Shown here: positions 1-7,500 of the stretch, in pieces
Numbering within the stretch: position 1 is the first letter of the stretch
How the letters are laid out: the number at the start of each line of letters is the position of its first letter
Source: Candidatus Nomurabacteria bacterium GW2011_GWF2_43_8
GTDB taxonomy: Bacteria > Patescibacteriota > Minisyncoccia > Phycocordibacterales > UBA9973
DNA: 20,942 nucleotides
Direction of reading: 5' to 3'
Assembly (NCBI GenBank): GCA_001000035.1
Contig: LCGX01000017.1
Span: forward strand, 1 to 20,942
Made by a program: the position numbers and the translations under genes
Notes under the pieces: model-generated
The model's database searches: none
Told to the model about the DNA's origin: nothing
What the model saw: the letters and a program-made list of their open reading frames with translations, nothing else

Positions 1-1144
1 CCGTTTTAGGCGTAATATTAATTGAAGCCGTGTAAGCCGTACCGGCTGCAAATGTCGCAGCCGTTGGCGACCAAGAAATCGTCGCGGTGTACTGCGGGGT
101 GGCTGATATTGCCAATACTGGAGTCGCGCCCGTAACCGGCACTGTCACTCCGGAAATCGACTGTAGATTAATGGTTATGGGAATTCCCCCACCTCCAACA
201 GCTTCTGTCTCCGGAAATATTGCCGCGACAACTCCGGAGTTGGCGTTGTTGGCAGCCATTATCGCTCCCGAGACCGTGAAGAAATTCGAGGGCACGCCAT
301 CTAGGGTATAACCCGATTTCGGTGTGATAGTAATTGTCGCTGCATAAATAGTGCCGGCGGAAAATGTTGACGGATTTCCGTTCCAGGTAATCGTTGCTGT
401 GTATTGGTCTGTCGAGTTAATCGACAATGAGGGGGCCGCACCCGTTACCGGCGCTATTATTCCGGAAATTGTTGACGTAGAAATTGTGACTAAATTATTA
501 TTTTCTCCTCCGCCTCCGCCGCCATCACCTCCTCCACCTCCACCTCCACCTCCACTAGACCTACTGACAGTTGAAGAAGAGCAAGATCTGCCGGTTGTTA
601 TACTGTATCCAGATGCTGAACTACATCCTGTTGAATAAGTTGCACTAGTATAAGCGCATAACTGGCCAGTTGTTATGCTATATTTTGTCGTGGCCGTGCA
701 TCCAGATGGATAAGCTGTACCGGCAGGCACCGAGCACAGTTGGCCAGTCGTTATACTATATGTTGTCGTTGCTGTGCAACCCGGGAGATACGTTGAGGTT
801 GAAGGAGAAGGAGAATAAAGATTTACACCTTGGTCAATTGCGTTAACTACGCTTCTAGTCAACGGTCCCACCTTGCCATCGGGGACTAGATTATTCGCTT
901 TTTGGAATAGAATGACGGCTGATTCGGTTCGGTTGCCGAAATAAGTCGTTTCATTGCCGGGCGATCCGTTACCGGACTGCGCCACGATAAAACCTTTGGA
1001 GTTTAAAAATTTTTGTAGTTCCCTGACATCTTGAGAGGTCATGCCGACCTTAAGGCTGTTGTTGAAAACAAAAGCGCTTGCGGCACGCGCCGAAACTGTC
1101 AAAAGAAGAAAAAATACGACAAACAAAACCAAAAATTTCTTCAT
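1..1144 (-). CDS. Exported PG-binding surface protein with Cys-loop repeats (C-terminus beyond window)
   Basis: The reading frame is open from the ATG at 1144 to the window edge (381 codons plus one base), so the C-terminus is missing. Residues 1-24 are a signal peptide (MKK, hydrophobic core, ARAASA). Residues 27-104 are a PG_binding_1 module (NSLKVGMTSQDVRELQKFL ... DGKVGPLTR), which suggests wall attachment. Residues 120-187 hold three copies of a short GC-TATTTYSITTGQLC-like repeat with paired cysteines. A Gly-rich linker follows at about 198-216, then two copies of a roughly 100-residue beta-type repeat (ISG..APVTGA.P ... YTATITW ... ITPKSGY), a style common in bacterial surface proteins. 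TATAAT lies 7 nt before the ATG, and no Shine-Dalgarno is visible. A role as wall-bound adhesin or surface-layer component is inferred; the family is not named. Confidence 0.85.
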   Translation of the reverse strand, partial: MKKFLVLFVVFFLLLTVSARAASAFVFNNSLKVGMTSQDVRELQKFLNSKGFIVAQSGNGSPGNETTYFGNRTESAVILFQKANNLVPDGKVGPLTRSVVNAIDQGVNLYSPSPSTSTYLPGCTATTTYSITTGQLCSVPAGTAYPSGCTATTKYSITTGQLCAYTSATYSTGCSSASGYSITTGRSCSSSTVSRSSGGGGGGGGGDGGGGGGENNNLVTISTSTISGIIAPVTGAAPSLSINSTDQYTATITWNGNPSTFSAGTIYAATITITPKSGYTLDGVPSNFFTVSGAIMAANNANSGVVAAIFPETEAVGGGGIPITINLQSISGVTVPVTGATPVLAISATPQYTATISWSPTAATFAAGTAYTASINITPKT

Positions 1145-1151
1145 CTATTAA

Positions 1152-1160
1152 ATTATACCA
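1152..1160 (-). promoter_or_regulatory. -10 element giving a near-leaderless start for the 1144 gene
   Basis: On the minus strand TTGGTATAAT is a perfect TATAAT with an upstream TG (TGg-TATAAT). It ends 7 nt before the ATG at 1144, so transcription would start at or next to the start codon. No good -35 is visible. Confidence 0.6.
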
Positions 1161-1185
1161 ACTTTTAGGCCTTTTTTAAAGCTTG

Positions 1186-1194
1186 TGTGGATAA
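1186..1194 (-). other. DnaA-box-like 9-mer (TTATCCACA)
   Basis: The minus strand reads TTATCCACA, identical to the classical DnaA box consensus. It is intergenic, next to the large inverted repeat and upstream of the 1144 gene. A second perfect copy lies at 18753-18761 and two 8/9 copies at 9245-9253 and 14214-14222. One isolated box does not make an origin; it could be chance or a DnaA-responsive site. Confidence 0.3.
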
Positions 1195-1264
1195 CCCCCA
1201 CACTTATTGCAAAGATACTCCAAAGGAGCGTTATTTTATAACTTCTTTGCGATAAGTGTGGGGG
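1195..1264. repeat. 21-bp inverted repeat overlapping the 3' end of the HTH gene
   Basis: Arms 1195-1215 and 1244-1264 are complementary at 20 of 21 positions, separated by 28 nt. The right arm encodes the last residues of the regulator gene (1236-1847); the left arm lies just past its stop. A shorter competing hairpin (GTGTGG 1185-1190 with CCACAC 1198-1203) shares part of the left arm. There is no U-tract directly after either hairpin, so this is not a standard terminator. It could protect the mRNA end, act as an operator for the next gene, or be a mobile palindrome. Confidence 0.65.
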
Positions 1265-1847
1265 AGAACTCTTTTGTCTGCAGAACCACTTCGTGCGGAT
1301 AGTCCAAAATATCCCGAACCAGCTTGTCGTACATATCCAATCTATAAAGGAATTCCTTGGTGTCAAAAACGGCATAAACTAATTCAATTCCGATTTCCGC
1401 CTCAATTTTGCGAATCCCTTTTTCAATTTTCCTTTTCTTTAAGTGATCACCGACAATCAGCAAATCCACCCGGCTGTCGTGATTTTTGATAAACACGCCG
1501 GAGATTATAATGAGCTTCACCCGCCCGACTTTTTTAAAGTTATTGAGAATGGCTTCCTTGCTCAAAGTATCCGAACTTAACAGCAAATCTTCAAATTCCC
1601 CTCTGTACTTGAATAAAGAATTAAAAGACCAATCCTTGGCGCGCTTTTTGATAAAAGAAACGGAAGCGAGCAACCGAAGTTCCCGGCGGACAATATCTTT
1701 ACTGACCCGGCTTCTTTTAGCCACGTCCTTGCCGGTAAAACCCTTGCCCCGATTGAGTAAAAAAAGCCGCATAATCTTCACCCGCGCCGAATTACCCAAT
1801 ATTTTGCCTAGAACTTCCATCCCGTTTAGAAACAGGTCGCGGTCCAT
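1236..1847 (-). CDS. Winged-helix DNA-binding protein with nucleotidyltransferase-like domain
   Basis: The protein has 203 residues. Residues 10-85 look like a winged helix: LGNSARVKIMRLFLLN, then GFTGKDVAKRSRVSKDIVRREL as helix-turn-helix, then a wing region around KKRAKDWSFN. Residues about 100-190 resemble a minimal nucleotidyltransferase (MNT) fold, with VKLIIISGVF followed by DSRVDLLIVGD, the D-x-D-like strand of such domains; the usual GSxxxG signature is degenerate, so activity is doubtful. Wing-HTH plus NTase-like fusions are common orphan regulators in Parcubacteria. The ATG at 1847 has TATTCT 7 nt upstream, in line with other starts here; Met10 (1820) is an alternative. The target is unknown. 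The gene sits alone between surface-protein genes and may or may not regulate them. Confidence 0.75.
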   Translation of the reverse strand: MDRDLFLNGMEVLGKILGNSARVKIMRLFLLNRGKGFTGKDVAKRSRVSKDIVRRELRLLASVSFIKKRAKDWSFNSLFKYRGEFEDLLLSSDTLSKEAILNNFKKVGRVKLIIISGVFIKNHDSRVDLLIVGDHLKKRKIEKGIRKIEAEIGIELVYAVFDTKEFLYRLDMYDKLVRDILDYPHEVVLQTKEFSPTLIAKKL

Positions 1848-1908
1848 TCAAAATAGAATAAACTATCCCTGTTATAAATTAACCTATATAATAATGGCTT
1901 AAATTACT

Positions 1909-1945
1909 ATCCCATCAAAACTGCGACCGCGGTTTCTAACGGGAT
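1909..1945. other. Imperfect hairpin between the HTH gene and the broken surface-protein gene
   Basis: ATCCC/GGGAT outer arms, AAAC/GTTT middle arms and GCG-GT-CGC inner arms form one stacked hairpin with small internal loops. It lies in the 145-bp gap 1848-1992, downstream of the broken gene and upstream of the regulator. No U-tract follows. A processing or termination role is possible but not shown. Confidence 0.35.
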
Positions 1946-1992
1946 CCATCTCTACATAGTAGAACTTTTCAGGGAAAAATCAAGGAAGATTT

Positions 1993-4416
1993 TTATTGAT
2001 TCAACACCGCCCTCACCTCCGGTCCCACGATTCCGTCAACTTTCAAGAGACCCTTGTCGGCCTGAAACTCCAGCACGGCCGCTTCGGTAATCGGTCCGAA
2101 TTTCCCATCAGCAATTCCGATATCATAGCCGGCGCGGGTCAGGTAAAGCTGGAGCTCTATAACTTCGTTCCCCTGCGAACCCACCCTAAGTGTCTGCGTG
2201 AAATTAAATCCTTGCGCGCCCAAGACGGAACCAACTTGGTTATCAGTAACAGTCAAATTTGTTTTGAAGGAAACCACGTTCCCGTAAGCCGTGCCTTTGC
2301 TGTTCGTGGCATAAGCACGAACGTAGAAGGTCGTGTTGGGGCGCAAGTTTTGCGTGAAGTTGCTGGTAAACGCACCTGTGCCGGTTCCATCATACGTGTG
2401 CAAATTATTGATTGTCACCGTCAGCAAGGAATTGTAAGCGACACCTCGGGCTGTTACCGGAGAACCTCCGTCGGAAGTCACATTGCCTCCACTGGTCGCG
2501 GAATTCGTGGTGATGTTGGTAACAGCAGTGGTGTAAACGGTGGGGAGAGAAACGGTCGTTGATGCCACGCACGCATGCTCTGCTATGTTTGTTTTTTGTC
2601 CGTTTCAGCAATAGAACAAGTCCAAGGACCCTTGGTCGCGGCACCGAATGTATCTGTTTTAAGCCAATTGGAAGTTTTTACATAAGTACCTCCATTCTCG
2701 CTCTTATACATCGCGCCGTAGGTATTTATCGGTCCGCCAGTCACTGAGAATTTATATGTTTCGCCTGAATTGTTCGTCAAATCGGTAAAAGCTGCCACGG
2801 AAGAGGTAGTGGTTCCGGGAACAATAGGGCTCAACAGCCATTTTTTATTATAATCTCCATACATCATTTTTCTGCCCACGTCAAAATTTCCGCTTATGAC
2901 ACTATCGTAGTTTTCTGAAGCATAAGCCCCTGTAGCAAAAGCTGAATCGCCTATAAACGCCCTAACAAATCTCCCAGCCGGGATTGCAGTCGGCGATGTT
3001 TGAGCAGTGGTGTCTGAACAGGCAAATGGAGCGCCACTTGTGGTGTGGCAGGTATTAAGATAACCGCTCCCATCGCTCTTTGTTTTTGACTGAATCCAGC
3101 TAAAAAGATCCTTCATAGAAGGTTGAACATAATACGAGGGAAGAGACGGCACAGAAGAATTCTGCTTAAGGGAGTAGGCATAAGCGGCATCGTTCATGTG
3201 AACAAAAAGAAGGCCGGCATAAACGGGATTTTCTCCTCCGTGGTTATACATTTTTGTGTAAAGAATATCATCCCATGATTTCTGTTCTTTAGTCAGTCCA
3301 AGGCCGGGAGCATTGCTTGAAGCAGACATACCAAATACTTTTTGGACATATTGTTCTTCTAGTGAGTCGGAAACCGACACGTCATTTAATTTTGCCGCAG
3401 CAATAGCCATAACAAACCCAACGTAGTCCTCCGAGCAGGAATTACCGTTCCCGCCTGTAATGCAATTGTCATATTTCAAGTGCGACTCCATAGTGCCGTC
3501 TGCCAGAACCATTTTCATTTTGGTTTTTTGATCTTGGCTCAACTGACTTTTTAATTGCCATCCCTTAACGCCATATAGATAAACAGAGAACTGGGAGAGC
3601 CATTGGCGACCCCAGGAATTGCCGTCCCAGTTGGATGAAGCGGACTTTGTCGCAAAATACGCATCCGTTACCGCGTCGAATTGAGAAGGGGTTTGCGCGC
3701 AGACAATCACATTTTTTGATTTATTGACTGGATCGCCACCGGCATTCCCCATCAGATTTGCCGAAAGGTCATATTGTAATTGAGCAACCGACTTGGAGGT
3801 AACAGCGAAACTGACCTCATTGCTTTTTCCCGAGCCATTTTCGACCGATACCGGATAATTGCCAGCTATCACAAGTTTGCTTAAAGAAGGGCAGGAAACA
3901 TTTCCCGGGGGATATGGCACGGATGCAATTCCGCTGGGCACATCAAAGTAAATTGCTGTTCCGTTGTTGGATGATTGGAGATTGTTTAGAGTAAGTTCAG
4001 GCCCGAAGTGAACAGTGTTACCACTTGCCGTAAAATTACTGCCAGTAATTTGAACCCGATTCCCGATAGAACCGCTGGTTGTTGAAAGCGAGGTAATTTG
4101 AGGGGCAGTACCCGTGTAAGTGGAGGTTTGATAAGCGGAAATCGGAACAGTTACAGAGGAAGAATAAGTGCCAGTCAAAACGGCACGCGACAGGGCGCCC
4201 AGGACGCCGTCAGCGGTTAGGACCGAACTTTCCGTCAACCATTATTCCAAGCTGGCTCTGCAAACAAGCAACTTCACTGCCGGTTGACCCTAACCGAAGG
4301 GTGCTTGTAATCACACAGTCGGAAGTAGCAACCTGCGCTTCAACCGAATTTGTATTAATAAAAAACAAACTAAGAGCAAAAACAAACACAAAGAAAAGCA
4401 ATGTGTATTTTGTCAT
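1993..4416 (-). pseudogene. Broken PG-binding surface protein (two frame disruptions)
   Basis: Three consecutive minus-strand frames belong to one gene. 4416-4210 encodes a signal peptide and the first half of a PG_binding_1 module (LRLGSTGSEVACLQSQLGI ... DGKFGP), then reads NR and stops. About 4233-2583 resumes in another frame at LTADGVLGALSRAVLTG, the second half of the same module. It continues with an IPT/TIG-like domain (APQITSLSTTSGSIGNR) and a helical region of about 330 residues that I do not recognise, and stops at 2583 after DKKQT. 2568-1993 continues in a third frame with a FN3-like domain and a C-terminal PG-binding module, about 90% identical to the end of the 4521-9203 protein. 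By comparison with that paralogue the first break fits a deletion of about 44 nt; the second is a 1-nt shift at an A6 run. True decay, recoding or assembly error are all possible. Confidence 0.75.
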
Positions 4417-4425
4417 AATACACTT

Positions 4426-4431
4426 ATTATA
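4426..4431 (-). promoter_or_regulatory. -10 element of the broken surface-protein gene
   Basis: The minus strand has TATAAT ending 9 nt before the ATG at 4416, so the leader would be only 2-3 nt. An AAGGAG lies just upstream, 16 nt from the ATG and outside the expected transcript, so it is unlikely to be a ribosome binding site. Confidence 0.5.
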
Positions 4432-4520
4432 ACTCCTTTTTTAAAAATCGCCACAACTTCAGGAGGTGAATAAATCCTGCGCAAGGTTTCGCCTTCCGCA
4501 CGCCTTCCGCACAAACAATC

Positions 4521-7500
4521 CTATCCATTCAACACCGCCCTCACTTCCGGCCCGACGATTCCGTCAACTTTCAGCCCTTTGTCGGCCTGAAGCTTCAGCA
4601 CCGCCGCTTCGGTCAGCGGTCCGAATTTCCCATCAGCAACACCGATATCATAGCCGGCGCGGGTCAAATACAACTGAAGTTCTGTAACTTCGTTCCCCTG
4701 CGAACCCACCTTAAGTGTCTGCGTGAAATTGAATCCTTGCGCGCCCAAGACAGAGCCAGTGCAAGAACCATTCAACCAGCTAAGTCCGGGATTGCAAGTA
4801 GCCGCCACTGTCGCCGTCGCCACGGTTACTTTAACTTGGGGCGAAATCCGCTCGCCAATCTGGAGGGAAAAGGTTTTCCCGCCGTAAGGCACTACCAGAG
4901 ACGACTGCGTCCCGGAGTTGTTGGTTTGCGCCGAACTGCCGAGGTAAGTGTAGTCAATCCAGAATCCGTCTTTGCCGGGGTAAGTATTACGAGTGCTTGC
5001 GTCCACCGACCAATTGAAGTTAATCGGACAAGTGTTCTGCCCGGCTTGAATATAGCAAGATGCGGAAGAAGGAGTGAGCGTCCCGCCGTTGGAAGTGGTG
5101 GAAGGAGTATTGGTACTAGCGCTGGTGCCGGAGTAAGTGGAAGTAGTCGTCGCGGCTGTCGTGAAGAAAACTTCATTGCCGTAAGCCGTGCCTTTGCTGT
5201 TGGTGGCGTAAGCGCGGACGTAGAAAGTGGTGCCGGGTCGCAGATTTTGGGTGAAGTTGCTGGTGAATTCGCCCGTTCCCGTTCCGTCCGATGTGTGCAG
5301 ATTGGAAAGTGTCGGCTTGGTCGCCGAATTGTAAGTAATGCCCCGGGCTGTTACCGGCGCTCCTCCGTCAACAAGCACATATCCTCCGCTGGTGGCGCTG
5401 TTGGTAGTGATGTTAGTGACAGCGGTGGTGTAAACGGTGGGGAGGGTGGCGGTGGTGGTTGCTGAAGTAATTGTAAAGGCACTATTGCTCATATCATTTA
5501 CGGTTTGACCCAAAACATTGGCAACATTTCCAACTAAATATATTTTATAGCTTCCGGGTTGAATAGTAGTTGCACTATTGGCATTGTTTATATCTGACCA
5601 AACGGTTTTTGCATCCCAGTAAATAACATTTCCGGAAGATACAGATCCTATGGCACCAAGAGAACCGGCTCCATTACCAGTAGAATTAGCGGGAACCAAG
5701 AACGCAAAAACAGTTGAAATTCCATTGCCAGTCCAAGTGATTTTATGATTTTGTCCTTGTGTTAACACCTCTCCCCCATTCGGCGAAAGAACAGTGATGG
5801 AAGGGGTGGTTGTCGCCGGGTCCACGGTCAGAGAAAATCTCTTGGTAGTCGATTGGGAATTATAGCTGGCCCCTATGGTAAAAACATAAGTTCCCGCAGT
5901 GGTTGGAGTTCCCGAAATGACAGCGACGGTTGAACAAGGAGCCACATAACAAGGAGACGAATTCATAACCAGTCCGGGAGGCCAGGAAGAGCCGAAAACC
6001 AATGACCAGTTGTAAGGACCGGCCACAGGAGTTCCTTGGATAGATAAGTTGTAAGCTGTTCCGACTTTCGCGTTCGGTAGTGGAGAAGGAGTGGTGATGG
6101 AGAGAGAATCTGGCGAGGTCACATTTAGTTCAACCCCATTACTGTAGACAAAATTCTGGAATACCGCAACTGTATATTTACCGCTTGCATAATTGCTTGG
6201 AACCACAAAACTCAAACTGGTAGATGAAATAAAGGTTGGGTTTGGAATTTGTGAACCACTAGGACCATAAAGGGAAACAGCTAGGTAATTGTTATTGGAC
6301 ATATCTGGTTTAATAAAATTTGAACCAGTGATATAAACTGTGTCGCCTGGCTTTACGGAAGTCGGAGAAAGTGAAGTTATTTTCGGAGCAGTCGTGTTTG
6401 TTACTGTAAAATTAAGATTATTAGAACTCCCGCCGGCATTCCCAACCTGAACCGCATATACTCCGGGAACAAGCTGCCCACCATATGTATTTATCTTTGG
6501 AATTGCAAAACCTATCTTTGTCTGGTTGTAATTTGCCATTTTGCCAGAAACCTGGAAATTGCCCATCGAACTAATGCCATTTACGGTGTTATCATAAGAA
6601 GTAAATCCTGTTCCGGTAATTACCACACCAGTACCTACTGGGCCCGAGGCCGGTAAAAGTGAGGTTATTTTCGGCGCTACATTTGTGGTTGTTCCAGAAA
6701 CAATCTGGAAGTAGCCATCGCTATAGTCGCAAGCTGAAGTAATGGCGTTACATATATGTAAAATATATGTGTCGTTAGGAATAGTGTCATAGCCAGGCCC
6801 AGTACCTACTATCCAATAGGAATACAACCCTGTGGCGTCCCCGCCACCAGGATAACTTTCTTTGGCGATACTGTAAAAATTAGCGGCCGACCGTAACGTG
6901 ATGTTATACTTGCTAGTGCTCTTATTGTACAAAGAATCTTTCCAGGTTATCTTTATAGTTTTTCCCTGCACTAAACTTTCTCCCCCATTCGGCGAAAGAA
7001 CGGTGACGGAGGGGGTGGTGGTTGCACTTGCAAGTCTAAAATAACTATTGCTAGTATCACATAAAGTGGTTTCCACACTATTCCCAACCAAACAAACCTT
7101 CACAATATATACTCCACTATAACCCGGCCCTGTACCAAGATCACTTGAATAATTAGTTCCGTTAATTGAATTGCCAATTAGAACAGAGGTAACAGCAGGA
7201 CCATTCAAATCACGGAGAACTGTGCCATTCAAATCTAACAATGACAATCTAGTTCCGACAAAATGTTCCGCGCCAGTCACTTTCCATGAGATGTCTAAAT
7301 TCTTACCGGCTGTTAATACTTCTCCCCCATTCGGCGAAAGGACGGTGACGGAAGGGGTGGTGGTAGAGCTTCCAACATTCACGGTAAATGAAGTTCCGTC
7401 ATATCCTCCACGACAGTCATTCACAGTAACTTCCACTTTATATGTTCCGGCCTTGGCCCAAGTGTGCGAAGTGGAATAATTCCAATTTTTTTTAGAACCG

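Noticed and set aside
506..560. Low-complexity (CCT/CCA)n tract that could be a microsatellite or phase-variable repeat
   Set aside because: It simply encodes the Gly-rich linker of the 1-1144 protein. The codons are mixed (GGA, GGT, GGC), so slippage is less likely.
581..787. Regularly spaced repeats that could look like a CRISPR array
   Set aside because: The repeats are protein-coding Cys-loop units of unequal DNA sequence, with no direct repeats of constant length and no cas genes nearby.
1186..1194. Replication origin near the DnaA box
   Set aside because: One isolated box without a cluster, AT-rich unwinding element, dnaA or dnaN does not support an origin.
4432..4437. AAGGAG upstream of the 4416 start as Shine-Dalgarno
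   Set aside because: It is 16 nt from the ATG and upstream of the TATAAT box, so it would not be in the transcript.
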